From NCBI GenBank assembly GCA_028823235.1, contig JAPKBW010000002.1:124001-188000 (forward strand): 64,000 nucleotides of DNA. The letters are read 5' to 3'. The first letter of the stretch is position 1; each line of letters starts with the position of its first letter. Of this stretch, positions 27,031-35,938 are shown piece after piece. The stretch is from Longimicrobiales bacterium (GTDB lineage Bacteria > Gemmatimonadota > Gemmatimonadetes > Longimicrobiales > Gaopeijiaceae). The position numbers were made by a program, and so were the translations under genes. The notes under the pieces were generated by a model, which was not told where the DNA came from, searched no databases, and worked only from the letters and a program-made list of their open reading frames with translations.

Positions 27031-27714
27031 CTACCTCGAGATTAACGCTCGGGCGCGATTCCAGATATTGTCGAACATCGGTTCGGTGAGTTTGCCAGTG
27101 AACGTGTTCTGCTGGCTCGGATGAAAGGAGCAGAGGACCGTGAGTGCGTCCGACACCTCGACCTCGGCTCCGTGCCCGAACTTCGGCCGAGGCCTGGGGA
27201 TCGAGAGCCCTCGATCTCCCAAGATTCGCAGCGTCTGCTGATAAGCGAAGCCGCCGAGAACCACGATGACACGAACGTTCGTCAGGACGTCCAGTTCAGC
27301 CTCGAGCCACGGGCGGCATGCGTCGCGTTCCGCCGGGGTAGGCTTGTTCGCTGGCGGCGCGCAACGGACACCGGCTGTCACGACGAGGTCGGTCAGAACC
27401 AACCCGTCGTCCAATGAGGTGGAGGTAGGTTGGCTCGCGAAGCCGGCACCGTGAAGTGCTCGGTACAGCCAGTCGCCGGAACGATCGCCCGTGAACATCC
27501 GGCCGGTGCGATTCGCGCCGTGTGCCGCCGGCGCGAGGCCCACGACCAGCACGCGTCCACTCGGGTCTCCGAAGGCGGGGACCGGACGCCCCCAATACGG
27601 CTCGTCGCGGTATGCGGCTCGCTTTTCGGTGGCGACTTGTTCCCGCCATGCGACGAGTCGGGGGCAGGCGCGGCACGCGCAGACCTCGGCCTGAATACCG
27701 TCGAAATCGATAAC
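27031..27714 (-). CDS. Type-5 (UdgB-like) uracil-DNA glycosylase with non-standard start codon
   Basis: Family 5 signatures are strong: C-R-A-C-P-R-L-V-A-W-R-E and Y-W-G-R-P-V-P-A-F-G-D upstream, then G-L-A-P-A-A-H-G-A-N-R-T-G-R-M-F-T-G-D and V-R-C-A-P-P-x-N-K-P-T-P, with 4Fe-4S cysteines at both ends. The only GTG (27552) lies inside the domain and would delete the cysteine motif and the W-G-R-P segment. Between the in-frame stop at 27727-27729 and those motifs there is no ATG, GTG or TTG. GTT at 27714 or ATC at 27711 are the best-placed start candidates, giving about 227 residues. It excises uracil and deaminated bases from DNA. It sits 12 bases after the CoA ligase gene, in the same frame. 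Confidence 0.82.
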   Translation of the reverse strand, partial: VIDFDGIQAEVCACRACPRLVAWREQVATEKRAAYRDEPYWGRPVPAFGDPSGRVLVVGLAPAAHGANRTGRMFTGDRSGDWLYRALHGAGFASQPTSTSLDDGLVLTDLVVTAGVRCAPPANKPTPAERDACRPWLEAELDVLTNVRVIVVLGGFAYQQTLRILGDRGLSIPRPRPKFGHGAEVEVSDALTVLCSFHPSQQNTFTGKLTEPMFDNIWNRARALISR

Positions 27715-27726
27715 GTGCCGTCCTGG

Positions 27727-29322
27727 TCAGGCGGTGAGGTTGTCCGCTGTTTCGATGCCGTCCGAAAGGACCTTGATCGTCTCGTCGGAGGACCGACCTT
27801 CGCCTCGAGATAGCTTGCCGCGGTCGACTTTCCCCAGGTGGGTCCGCGGCAGGTCCGTCATGAAGGTCACGTCACGAGGATACTTGTAGGGCTCAAGACG
27901 ACTCTTGGCCCAGTCCTGAAGCACTCCCGCGAGATCACCTGAAGCCGCAAAATCGCGATTGAGAATGACGAAAGCACTCGGCTTCACGAGCCCGTCCGGC
28001 GTCTTCACGCCGACGACCGCGGCCTCCCGCACCGAATCGTGTTCGAGAAGACAATTCTCCAACTCCTGCGGAGAAAGCCATTTGCCGCTGACCTTCAGCA
28101 TGTCATCGGCCCGCCCTCCGTATGTCACGTAGCCGTCAGCGTCGATGCTGATCATGTCACTCGAGACATACCACTCGCCCTGGAATGCATCTCGCGTTTT
28201 TTCATCATCCTGCCAATATCCGATTGCGAGAGAATCTCCTCGGACCCGCATGATCCCCATTTCCCCGGCTGGGACATCGTTTCCAGCGAGATCACATGAC
28301 CGGACGTCGAAGCCGTCCACGACACGTCCCAGCGTACCGGGTCGGACGTCGTCTGGACGATTGGAGATGAAGATGTGCCACATCTCAGCGGTTCCGAGGC
28401 CGTCGAGCAGCGGGATTCCGAACTGTTCTTCCCACTTGCGATGCAGCTCGACCGGCAGAGCCTCTCCCGCCGATGTCGACAGCCGAATGCCGGCGAGGTC
28501 GGGGATCTGTTCTTCGGTGCCCAGCAGGTTGTTCACCATCGTCGGGACGTTGATGAGGACGGTCGGCTGGAACTGCTCGATGCGGCGGAAGAAGGCCTCG
28601 GTCGTGCAGCGCTCCGGAAACAGGGCGGCGGTCGCACCGGCATAGAGCGGAAAAAAGAGATTGCTTCCAGTCGCGTACCCGAAGAAAAGTTTGGGTACCG
28701 AGAGCGTGACGTCGTCTTCCGTCAGGCCGAGCGTCCCCTGTCCGTAGAGCTTGGTCGTATTCAGGAACGACCGATGTGACTGAACGACCGCTTTCGGATT
28801 CCCTGTCGTACCGCCGCTGAACAGGAACATGGCCGCGTGAGCGTCGAGGGTCGGATGGAAGGCAGGCTCGGGGCTGGCAGAAGACAGTCGTTCCGAGAAT
28901 GACTCGGTCCCCACTTCGAGGAACACAGGGGGCGCGCTCAGTTCCGTCGCGGCTGCACTGAACTCGTCGAATACCTCGGTATGCACGAGGGCGACGGTCG
29001 GTGTGGTGTAGTCGAGGAAGTAGCTGGTCTGATCCGACTTCAATTGCGGATTGACCATGACTACTACGGCACCCGCTCGGAGAATTCCGAAGAGTGCGCC
29101 GACATAATCCACGCCGTCCGGCAGGGCGATGAGCACCCGGTCGGTCGGCTTCAGGCCCGCCTCCTGCAGGAGCGTCGCGTATCGGCCGGCCAGCTCGTGT
29201 AGCTCCCCGTAGGTCGTTTCTCCGCGGTCCGTCAGGAGTGCGCGCCGGTCCCCGTGCTGCTCGGCGTGGTGCCGGACGAACGGGTCGTAGATGTTCAACG
29301 GTTGTAGTGGTATTGCAGTCAT
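27727..29322 (-). CDS. Benzoate/2-aminobenzoate-type CoA ligase (AMP-forming)
   Basis: A 531-residue adenylate-forming enzyme. The P-loop is F-L-F-S-G-G-T-T-G-N-P-K, followed by F-F-G-Y-A-T-G-S-N-L-F-F-P typical of the benzoate-CoA ligase branch, G-L-G-T-A-E-M-W-H-I-F, Y-G-G-R-A-D-D-M-L-K-V-S-G-K-W and the catalytic Lys near the end in H-L-G-K-V-D-R. The start at ATG 29322 drops an implausible 62-residue extension. It is divergent from the 29391-35632 operon across 68 bases, so both probably share regulation. In that context anthranilate (from kynureninase at 36727) is the most likely substrate, giving 2-aminobenzoyl-CoA. Benzoate cannot be excluded. Confidence 0.9.
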   Translation of the reverse strand: MTAIPLQPLNIYDPFVRHHAEQHGDRRALLTDRGETTYGELHELAGRYATLLQEAGLKPTDRVLIALPDGVDYVGALFGILRAGAVVVMVNPQLKSDQTSYFLDYTTPTVALVHTEVFDEFSAAATELSAPPVFLEVGTESFSERLSSASPEPAFHPTLDAHAAMFLFSGGTTGNPKAVVQSHRSFLNTTKLYGQGTLGLTEDDVTLSVPKLFFGYATGSNLFFPLYAGATAALFPERCTTEAFFRRIEQFQPTVLINVPTMVNNLLGTEEQIPDLAGIRLSTSAGEALPVELHRKWEEQFGIPLLDGLGTAEMWHIFISNRPDDVRPGTLGRVVDGFDVRSCDLAGNDVPAGEMGIMRVRGDSLAIGYWQDDEKTRDAFQGEWYVSSDMISIDADGYVTYGGRADDMLKVSGKWLSPQELENCLLEHDSVREAAVVGVKTPDGLVKPSAFVILNRDFAASGDLAGVLQDWAKSRLEPYKYPRDVTFMTDLPRTHLGKVDRGKLSRGEGRSSDETIKVLSDGIETADNLTA

Positions 29323-29390
29323 GGCGTGAGGATACGTGACAGCTAGAATGATGGTCAATCGTAGCTCCTCACTCCCACGGCCCCAGAGCG

Positions 29391-30137
29391 ATGTCGATTC
29401 ACCGTCTCGCAGAGATGACATGGGAGGAGGTACGCGATGCTCGCTCGGACGGCAGCGTCGCAATTCTTCCGGTCGGGGCTGTCGAAGCGCATGGCCCGCA
29501 TCTGCCACTCGGCACGGATGTGGTAATCGCTGAGGCCATGGCCCGGTCCTGTGCGGAAAAGCTGGGCGAGCGTGAGGTTGTGGCCTTCGTTCTCCCGCCG
29601 CTGTGGTATACCGCGGCTGGCTTTGCGGATAACTTTCCAGGCACGATCTGCGTGGACGAACGCACCGTGTCCGACCTCATTCGTCAGATCGCGACTTCAC
29701 TGAAAGGGCAGGGGATCACGACGTTGGCGATTGCGAACGCGCACCTCGATCCGACGCACGTGGATGCTCTCCGTGCCGTTGCATCCGACCCTCCCGCCGG
29801 GTCCAGGATCGTCTTTCTGGATCTCACGCAAAGACGCAATGCCGAGCAGCTCACCGAGGAGTTCCAGACCGGTGCCTGCCATGCGGGTCGATTCGAGGGA
29901 AGTATCGTCCTCGCGGAGAACCCTGAGCTGTTTCGTGAGGACAAGGCGCGAGAGCTGGAGCCGAATCCGGCTTCGTTGTCGACTGCCATCGGAAAGGGAC
30001 ACACCTCTTTTGAAGAGGCCGGCGGAACGAGGGCTTACTTCGGTTGGCCTGCGGACGCCACCGCCGAAGAGGGACAAGCCACCATCGAAACGCTGGGCGC
30101 ACTGCTCGCCGACGCCATTGTTGAAGAGGGCGCATGA
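29391..30137 (+). CDS. Creatininase-family amidohydrolase of the aminobenzoyl-CoA operon
   Basis: A 248-residue protein with the family opening I-L-P-V-G-A-V-E-A-H-G-P-H-L-P-L-G-T-D, which supplies the Glu/His/Asp metal ligands, and H-A-G-R-F-E-G-S in place of the common H-A-G-E-x-E-T-S. The central N-G-H-G-G-N motif is altered to N-A-H-L-D-P, so its chemistry may differ from creatininase. It is first in a run of overlapping genes for anthraniloyl-CoA degradation. Possible jobs are hydrolysis of N-formylkynurenine (no other formamidase is adjacent) or of a cyclic intermediate. Both are inference. Confidence 0.82.
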   Translation: MSIHRLAEMTWEEVRDARSDGSVAILPVGAVEAHGPHLPLGTDVVIAEAMARSCAEKLGEREVVAFVLPPLWYTAAGFADNFPGTICVDERTVSDLIRQIATSLKGQGITTLAIANAHLDPTHVDALRAVASDPPAGSRIVFLDLTQRRNAEQLTEEFQTGACHAGRFEGSIVLAENPELFREDKARELEPNPASLSTAIGKGHTSFEEAGGTRAYFGWPADATAEEGQATIETLGALLADAIVEEGA

Positions 30138-30910
30138 GCGCTCTCAGTCGATACAACGCCCTGGTCACCGGAGGTGGCCGAGGAATTGGAGCGGCCGCGG
30201 GCCTGGCATTGGCCAAGGCCGGTGCGAAGGTCTCGCTGGCCGCCAGGAACGAGGCGCAGGTGGTCGAGATCGCGTCCGAGATCAGGCGCAACGGCCAGGA
30301 AGCATTCGCGTTTCGTTGTGACGTGACCGATCCGCGTCAGGTGCGCGATCTGGCCTTGTCGGCGACCGAGGCCATGGGTCGCATCGACATCCTTGTGAAC
30401 AACGCTGGGACCGCCACGTCGAACCCGCTCTCGAAAATCACGCACGCCGAGTGGCAGCACATCATGGATGTGAATGCGACCGGCACCTTTCTGTGCAGCC
30501 AGGCAGTGTACGAAAAGATGGCGAGTCGCCGGTGGGGTCGGATCGTCAATGTTGCGTCGATCGCAGGCTTGGAAGGTGACAAGTACATCTCGGCCTACAC
30601 CGCCGCGAAGCACGCAGTGGTCGGCTTTACGAAGGCGATGGCGATCGAGTCCAAAGGGAAGGGCATCACCGTGAACGCAGTATGTCCCGGCTACGTAGAC
30701 ACCCCTCTGACCGACGAGACGATCTCTCGGATCATGCACCACACGGGCAAGTCGTGGGAGGAGGCGTTGATGTCCTTGCTGGGGCAGTCAGGCCAGCCTC
30801 GCCTGATCCGGGCTCATGAGGTAGCAGACGAAATCGTCTCGCTTTGCCTCGAGGAATCGGGCGGCCGGAACGGAGAACTCGTGATACTCGATGCTTCGGA
30901 GACGCCGTGA
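30134..30910 (+). CDS. SDR-family NAD(P)-dependent dehydrogenase
   Basis: A 258-residue classical short-chain dehydrogenase: T-G-G-G-R-G-I-G cofactor loop, N-N-A-G, the catalytic Ser in V-A-S-I-A-G and Y-T-A-A-K. It overlaps the creatininase gene (ATGA) and the RidA gene (GTGA). In the operon it fits oxidation of a 3-hydroxyacyl-CoA or reduction of the 5-oxo group of a cyclohexene-carbonyl-CoA intermediate during beta-oxidation-like processing of the dearomatised ring. Confidence 0.9.
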   Translation: MSALSRYNALVTGGGRGIGAAAGLALAKAGAKVSLAARNEAQVVEIASEIRRNGQEAFAFRCDVTDPRQVRDLALSATEAMGRIDILVNNAGTATSNPLSKITHAEWQHIMDVNATGTFLCSQAVYEKMASRRWGRIVNVASIAGLEGDKYISAYTAAKHAVVGFTKAMAIESKGKGITVNAVCPGYVDTPLTDETISRIMHHTGKSWEEALMSLLGQSGQPRLIRAHEVADEIVSLCLEESGGRNGELVILDASETP

Positions 30911-31323
30911 GTTACGAGCACATCAACCCTGAGGCTCTGGGCGAGCCCAAGGGCTGGACCAACGGGATGCTGGCACCGGCCGGAGGGCGGGTGCTGTTCG
31001 TCGCGGGTCAGGACGCCGCCATGCCCGAAGGTCACGTAGTTACGGATGACTTTGTCGAGCAATTCGGTATCGCTCTCGCCAAGACCCTCGCGATCGTCTT
31101 TGCCGCTGGCGGTGACGCCTCGTCGATCGGCCGCATGACAGTTTTCGTTACCGACTTGGATGCGTATCGTGCGGCCCGAAAGGAGATCGGTGGCGTCTAC
31201 CGTGAGCACATGGGCAGGCACTTCCCGGCAATGGCCCTGATGGAGGTGTCTCGCTTGGTGGATCCCCGCGGCCAAGTCGAAATCGAGACCACAGCAGTGA
31301 TCGCTGCATCCGGAGAGAGTTGA
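30907..31323 (+). CDS. RidA/YjgF-family protein, candidate enamine hydrolase
   Basis: 138 residues from a GTG that overlaps the SDR stop; an upstream in-frame ATG would overlap the SDR by more than 60 bases and is not needed. The RidA/UK114 fold is visible from L-F-V-A-G-Q-D-A and M-T-V-F-V-T-D-L-D-A-Y to the end. The canonical Arg-dependent enamine deaminase region is replaced by S-R-L-V-D-P, so the active site belongs to a divergent RidA branch, with Arg in S-R-L still available. 2-Aminobenzoyl-CoA monooxygenase yields an enamine (2-amino-5-oxo-cyclohexenyl-CoA), and RidA proteins hydrolyse enamines to release ammonia. The assignment to this step is inferred. Confidence 0.85.
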   Translation: MSYEHINPEALGEPKGWTNGMLAPAGGRVLFVAGQDAAMPEGHVVTDDFVEQFGIALAKTLAIVFAAGGDASSIGRMTVFVTDLDAYRAARKEIGGVYREHMGRHFPAMALMEVSRLVDPRGQVEIETTAVIAASGES

Positions 31324-32123
31324 TCGTGTTCCAGCCCAAGTCATTTTTGTATTCGCTCGACGCCGACACTGGTGTCGCGACAATCACGCTGAATCGTCCA
31401 GATCGACTCAACGCACTGACGTTCGAAGTGTACGACGAGCTCCGGCGCGCCTTTTACGCTCTCCATGACGAAGAGGACGTGCGGGTCATCGTGCTTACGG
31501 GCACTGGCCGTGGCTTCTGCACCGGCGGGGATGTTGAGGACATCATTGGCCGACTCTTTGAGCGTGAAATGCGGGGCCTGCTCGAATTCACGCGGATGAC
31601 CTGCGATCTCATTCTGTCGATTCGGAAGTGCCGAAAGCCTGTTGTCGCCGCACTGAACGGCACGGTCGCCGGCGCGGGAGCCGTAATCGCGACTGCGTGC
31701 GATATGAGAATCGGCACCGAGTCAGCGAAGATTGCCTACCTATTTACCCGGGTGGGGTTGTCCGGTGCTGACATGGGCGCGGCCTGGATGCTTCCCCGAA
31801 TCGTGGGCATGGGGAAGGCGAGCGAGTTACTCATGACGGGGGACTTCATCAGCGCCGCCGAAGCTTATCGGATCGGACTGTACAATCGAATCGTGGACGA
31901 CGGTACGGTGGTGGAAGCCGCAACTGAGCTGGCACAGAAGCTCGCTCGCGGACCCTCGTTCGCACTCGAGATCACCAAGGACTCACTGAATCGTGAGGCG
32001 AGTATGGACCTCGCCGGTGCGCTCGAGGCCGAGGCTCAGATTCAGGCGGCGCTTATGCTGCACCCAGACTTCCGCGAGTCCTACGACGCATTCATCGAGA
32101 AGCGTCCCGCGAACTTTCTCTAA
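31320..32123 (+). CDS. Enoyl-CoA hydratase/isomerase family protein
   Basis: A 267-residue crotonase-fold enzyme: A-T-I-T-L-N-R-P-D-R-L-N-A-L at the first strands, G-R-G-F-C-T-G-G-D-V-E-D for the first oxyanion-hole segment and N-G-T-V-A-G-A-G-A-V for the second. The start is TTG 31320, overlapping the RidA stop; GTG 31326 is the alternative. It is coupled to its neighbours and most likely performs the hydration or ring-opening step on the CoA-bound alicyclic intermediate. It shares no special residues with dedicated ring hydrolases that I can see. Confidence 0.9.
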   Translation: MIVFQPKSFLYSLDADTGVATITLNRPDRLNALTFEVYDELRRAFYALHDEEDVRVIVLTGTGRGFCTGGDVEDIIGRLFEREMRGLLEFTRMTCDLILSIRKCRKPVVAALNGTVAGAGAVIATACDMRIGTESAKIAYLFTRVGLSGADMGAAWMLPRIVGMGKASELLMTGDFISAAEAYRIGLYNRIVDDGTVVEAATELAQKLARGPSFALEITKDSLNREASMDLAGALEAEAQIQAALMLHPDFRESYDAFIEKRPANFL

Positions 32124-32180
32124 ATCGTGTGTTCGGTTCCCTGGATCCGCTGGCGGGGAATCGCAGGAGACCTGACATAG

Positions 32181-33350
32181 ATGTCTGATATCCATTCCGT
32201 CCGCGCATTTCTCGAGTCCGCCCACCACGAGTGGAACGACAAGGTGGCTTCGTTCGCCTCCCGCGAGCTCGCGGAGCGCCCTGAACCCGTTGATGACGCT
32301 GCCGGGCGAGAAGAGGCCCGGGAGCTTCTGAAGCTCATGGGCGCTGCCGGCATCTTTGCGCCGATTGGCCATCGCGACCTCCGTGCTTGTTGCATAGCGC
32401 GTGAACTCGTGGCGGCGGCATCACCGCTCGCCGACGCGGTATGGGCCCTCCAAGGGCTGGCCATCACGCCGCTCCTGATCGCCGGTACGGACGCCCAGCG
32501 CGCACAGTGGGTCGAGCCGGCGCTGGCCGGTGAGATCATGGGTGCCTTCGCGATCACAGAACCGGAAGCCGGCTCCGATGTCGCCTCTATGCGAACCCGT
32601 GCGGTTCTCGATGGCGACGACTATGTCATTGAGGGCCACAAGTGGTTCATCAGCAACGCGGGAATCGCCGATTACTACGTGGTCTTTGCTTCGACCGACC
32701 CGGACCAGGGTAGCCGTGGCATTTCGGCGTTCCTTGTGCCGGCCGACGCGGAGGGACTGACCTTCCGTGGCCCGCAGATCATGAGTGCAGCGCACCCGCT
32801 CGGGAAGATCGTGTTCGACGAGTGTCGGGTGCCGGTGGACAACAGGATCGGAGACGAGGGGCGTGGCTTCATGATCGGTATGGCGACGCTCGATCAGCTT
32901 CGGCCAACCGTTGGAGCTGCTTCGTGTGGAATGGCGGAGCGCGCGTTGCGTGAGGCGCTGGGACACGCGGTGCGGCGCGAGCAGTTCGGACAGCCGCTCG
33001 CCGACTTCCAGATCATCCAGGAGAAGTTCGGGCGCATGGCCATCGAGCTGGCCGCCTCTCGACTGCTCGTCTACCGGGCTGCCTGGGAGAAGGATCGCGG
33101 GGCCGATCGAATCACGATCGAGGCTGCGATGGCGAAAGCATATGCGACCGAGGCTGCGCAACGGATCATCGACGAATCGATTCAGATTCTCGGCGCTCGC
33201 GGGGTGCTGGCGGATCATCCGTTGGACCGGCTGTACCGCTCGGTCAGGTCACTGCGTATCTACGAGGGAACCACCGAGATCCAGCACCTGATCATCGCCG
33301 GCCAGATGATTGCTGAAGCGAAAGCCGAAGTCGCGGATCTCGAAGGGTGA
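32181..33350 (+). CDS. Acyl-CoA dehydrogenase
   Basis: A 389-residue FAD enzyme with the family marks [11 protein letters not shown] near 120, W-F-I-S-N-A at the flavin, [18 protein letters not shown] and the catalytic Glu in Y-E-G-T-T-E-I-Q. It follows enoyl-CoA hydratase after 57 bases and overlaps the monooxygenase start (GTGA). In this pathway it would introduce the double bond in a cyclohexane- or pimeloyl-type CoA ester. Confidence 0.93.
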   Translation: MSDIHSVRAFLESAHHEWNDKVASFASRELAERPEPVDDAAGREEARELLKLMGAAGIFAPIGHRDLRACCIARELVAAASPLADAVWALQGLAITPLLIAGTDAQRAQWVEPALAGEIMGAFAITEPEAGSDVASMRTRAVLDGDDYVIEGHKWFISNAGIADYYVVFASTDPDQGSRGISAFLVPADAEGLTFRGPQIMSAAHPLGKIVFDECRVPVDNRIGDEGRGFMIGMATLDQLRPTVGAASCGMAERALREALGHAVRREQFGQPLADFQIIQEKFGRMAIELAASRLLVYRAAWEKDRGADRITIEAAMAKAYATEAAQRIIDESIQILGARGVLADHPLDRLYRSVRSLRIYEGTTEIQHLIIAGQMIAEAKAEVADLEG

Positions 33351-35632
33351 AGATTCTCGTAGTCGGTGGTGGCCCTTCAGGGCTGTACTTTTCGATTCTC
33401 ATGAAACGGGCGGATGCCTCTCATGAGGTCGTCGTGCTCGAGCGCAACCTTCCCGACGACACGTTTGGTTTCGGGGTTGTCTTCAGTGATGCCACGATCG
33501 CCGATGTGGAGAGCGCCGACCCCGAGACCTATCGAGCGATCACCGATCACTTCATTCGTTGGGACGACATCGACGTTCATTACGGTGACGATGTAGTTCG
33601 GTCCACCGGCCACGGGTTCAGCGGGATGAGTCGTCAGCGATTGCTAACGGTTCTTCAAGAACAGGCGACAGAACTCGGCGTCGATATTCGGTTTGAGACC
33701 GAGTTCGCCGGGTTTGGTGAGGAGGGCAGTGCTCCGGAAGACTACGATGTCATTATCGGCGCGGACGGCGCGAATTCCGCCGTCAGGGACGCTTTGGCCG
33801 ACCGTTTCCAGCCCTCGTTCGATTGGCGCCCCAATCGCTTCGTGTGGCTCGGTACGACCAAGCCGTTCCCCGCGTTCACGTTCTACTTCCGCGAGAACGA
33901 ACACGGACTATGGCGCGTTCACGCATACCAGTATGAGCCGGGTCGATCGACGTTCATCGTCGAGTGCACAGAGGAAACCTGGCGCTCGGCAGGGATGGAG
34001 GACGCCCAGGAAGATATGGTCACTGCTTACTGCGCGGAGTTGTTCGCCGAAGAGCTCGCCGGTCACGAACTCATCGAGAACCGGAGCGTATGGCGCAGTT
34101 TCCCCACGATTCGGTGCAAGAACTGGTTTGTTGACAACGTTGTTCTCATGGGCGATGCGGTGCACACCGCGCACTTTTCCATTGGCTCGGGCACCCGCCT
34201 TGGGATGCTTGATTCGATCGCCCTGCGAGATGCGCTTGTCGCAGAGTCATCGGTCGAGGCAGCGCTGTCTGCCTATCAGGAGGCGCGTCAGCCAGCGGTT
34301 GAATCGTTGCAGCGAGCGGCTCAGGCCAGCCTGGAATGGTTCGAGGCGACAGAACGGTATCTGGATCTGGATCCAGTCCAGTTCGCCTTCACCCTTCTGA
34401 CCCGCAGTCTCCGGATTACCCACGAGGATTTGCGGCTCAGGGATCCAGATTTCCTGGTTTCAGTCGATGCGCTCGTCGCCGATCAGGCGGAAACTCAGAG
34501 CCGCACGCACGTATCTCGCCGCCCGGTGCCGCCTCCGATGTTTACCCCGTTCAGGCTCCGAGAGGTGGTCGTTCCGAATCGTGTCGTCGTCTCACCCATG
34601 TGTCAGTACATGGCGGTAGACGGGACTGTTGGCGACTGGCACCTGCAGCACCTTGGCAGCCGTGCGGTCGGGGGGGCGGGCATGGTCTATGCCGAGATGA
34701 CCGATGTATCGCCGGAGGCGCGGATCTCACCCGGATGCGCGGGGCTGTACAAGCCTGAGCACGTCGACGCGTGGAAGCGGATCGTGGACTTCATTCACGG
34801 AGAGAGTCCGGCCAAGGTCGCCATGCAGCTTGGACACGCAGGCCGCAAGGGTGCTACGAAAAACCTCTGGGAGGGAGACAGTGAACCGCTCCGCGAAGGT
34901 GGATGGGAACTGCTATCGGCCTCGCCTCTGCCCTACTTCCCTGATCGGAGCCAGACGCCGCGGGAGATGACCCGCGCGGACATGGACGAGGTCTTGCGGG
35001 ACTATGTGAGGGCTACCGAGTACGCGAACGAGGCTGGCTTTGATCTGCTCGAAGTCCACATGGCGCATGGGTATCTCCTCGCATCCTTCATCTCGCCTCT
35101 CACGAACCAGCGCGCCGACGGGTACGGCGGATCACTCGAGAACCGCATGCGGTTCCCCCTCGAAGTGTTCGACGCGTGCAGGGCTGTGTGGCCGGACGAA
35201 CTGCCTATGAGCGTTCGGGTCAGTGCCGTCGACTGGATGCCGGGTGGTATTGGGCCGGAAGACACCGTAGAGGTGTCCCGGATGCTCGTAAGTCATGGCT
35301 GCGACGTGGTGGACGTGTCTTCGGGGCAAACCGTTCCTGACCAGCAGCCCGTGTACGGACGCCTGTTTCAGACACCATTCGCCGACCGGGTTCGGAACGA
35401 GGTCGGCATCTCGACGATGGCGGTCGGGAATATCTCCTCGTGGATGGACGTGAATACGATTATCGCCGCTGGGCGCGCAGATTTGTGCCTCATTGCCCGC
35501 GCCCATCTTTTCGATCCGTACTGGACCCGACACGCGGCGCACATGCTGGGGTATCACTTGCCGTGGCCGAATCAGTACAAGTCGGTTGAACGCTACACGC
35601 CCCGTTTCGAGTTCCATTTCGGCGGCGAGTAG
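33347..35632 (+). CDS. Two-domain 2-aminobenzoyl-CoA monooxygenase/reductase (or salicylyl-CoA 5-hydroxylase-like)
   Basis: 761 residues from GTG 33347. Residues 1-390 are an FAD aromatic monooxygenase (G-G-G-P-S-G at the start, [14 protein letters not shown]). Residues 400-761 are an Old Yellow Enzyme-type FMN reductase ([39 protein letters not shown]). This fusion is diagnostic of the aerobic hybrid anthranilate route known from Azoarcus evansii, in which the CoA ester is hydroxylated and the ring then reduced. Linkage to a CoA ligase and to TDO and kynureninase favours 2-aminobenzoyl-CoA over salicylyl-CoA. It is the last intact gene of the operon. Confidence 0.93.
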   Translation: MKILVVGGGPSGLYFSILMKRADASHEVVVLERNLPDDTFGFGVVFSDATIADVESADPETYRAITDHFIRWDDIDVHYGDDVVRSTGHGFSGMSRQRLLTVLQEQATELGVDIRFETEFAGFGEEGSAPEDYDVIIGADGANSAVRDALADRFQPSFDWRPNRFVWLGTTKPFPAFTFYFRENEHGLWRVHAYQYEPGRSTFIVECTEETWRSAGMEDAQEDMVTAYCAELFAEELAGHELIENRSVWRSFPTIRCKNWFVDNVVLMGDAVHTAHFSIGSGTRLGMLDSIALRDALVAESSVEAALSAYQEARQPAVESLQRAAQASLEWFEATERYLDLDPVQFAFTLLTRSLRITHEDLRLRDPDFLVSVDALVADQAETQSRTHVSRRPVPPPMFTPFRLREVVVPNRVVVSPMCQYMAVDGTVGDWHLQHLGSRAVGGAGMVYAEMTDVSPEARISPGCAGLYKPEHVDAWKRIVDFIHGESPAKVAMQLGHAGRKGATKNLWEGDSEPLREGGWELLSASPLPYFPDRSQTPREMTRADMDEVLRDYVRATEYANEAGFDLLEVHMAHGYLLASFISPLTNQRADGYGGSLENRMRFPLEVFDACRAVWPDELPMSVRVSAVDWMPGGIGPEDTVEVSRMLVSHGCDVVDVSSGQTVPDQQPVYGRLFQTPFADRVRNEVGISTMAVGNISSWMDVNTIIAAGRADLCLIARAHLFDPYWTRHAAHMLGYHLPWPNQYKSVERYTPRFEFHFGGE

Positions 35633-35647
35633 GGACCGGAGGACTCT

Positions 35648-35773
35648 GTGGATATCCGGACCAAGCTGGTCCTAACTCTGGTATCGGTGTCGCTTGCGAG
35701 CATGCTCGTGTTCGGTCTGATCACGTATCGGACGGTTCAGGGAGAGTTCGGCACCCGAACGACGGCCCCGTAA
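35648..35773 (+). pseudogene. 5' remnant of a sensor-protein-type gene
   Basis: From GTG 35648 the frame reads V-D-I-R-T-K-L-V-L-T-L-V-S-V-S-L-A-S-M-L, then F-G-L-I-T-Y-R-T-V, and stops at residue 41. The opening D-I-R-T-K-L plus a single membrane helix is a familiar start of histidine kinase or other membrane sensor proteins, but no sensor or kinase domain follows. It could be a real 41-residue membrane peptide, but I favour a truncated gene head. It lies 15 bases after the monooxygenase. Confidence 0.4.
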
Positions 35774-35898
35774 TGCTGATCTCCAGTGGCGTCCTCGCGC
35801 TGTGTGCCTCGAAGGCTCGGCCGATTGGTCGAACGTTGGGTATAGGTATGTTGTTGGTCTACATGGGCTATTGGGGCACACTGTACGCCGTCGTATAA
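35773..35898 (+). pseudogene. Possible 3' remnant of a membrane-transporter gene
   Basis: A 41-residue frame, beginning at the ATG that overlaps the previous stop, contains S-K-A-R-P-I-G-R-T-L-G-I-G followed by M-L-L-V-Y-M-G-Y-W-G-T-L-Y. This looks like the last loop and membrane helix of a cation-exchanger-type transporter. Together with the preceding sensor-like head it appears to be the fused residue of two genes with the material between deleted. The identification is weak. Confidence 0.3.
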
Positions 35899-35919
35899 CG
35901 GTCGGGCGAAGCCCGGCCG
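35899..35919. promoter_or_regulatory. Hairpin just upstream of the tryptophan dioxygenase gene
   Basis: CGGTCGGG (35899-35906) pairs with CCCGGCCG (35912-35919), with one G-T pair and a five-base loop, 20 bases before ATG 35939. It may terminate transcripts coming from the aminobenzoyl-CoA operon or act in the leader of the dioxygenase mRNA. The only A/T after it is ACCTATTT, so intrinsic termination would be weak. Confidence 0.4.
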
Positions 35920-35938
35920 ACCTATTTCAGGAGAGACG

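Noticed and set aside
27727-27729. In-frame TGA between the CoA ligase and the uracil-DNA glycosylase, as a possible third selenocysteine or read-through fusion
   Set aside because: The ligase ends at a normal length. The codon is not at a redox or catalytic position, no hairpin of SECIS type follows, and no ligase-glycosylase fusion is known to me.
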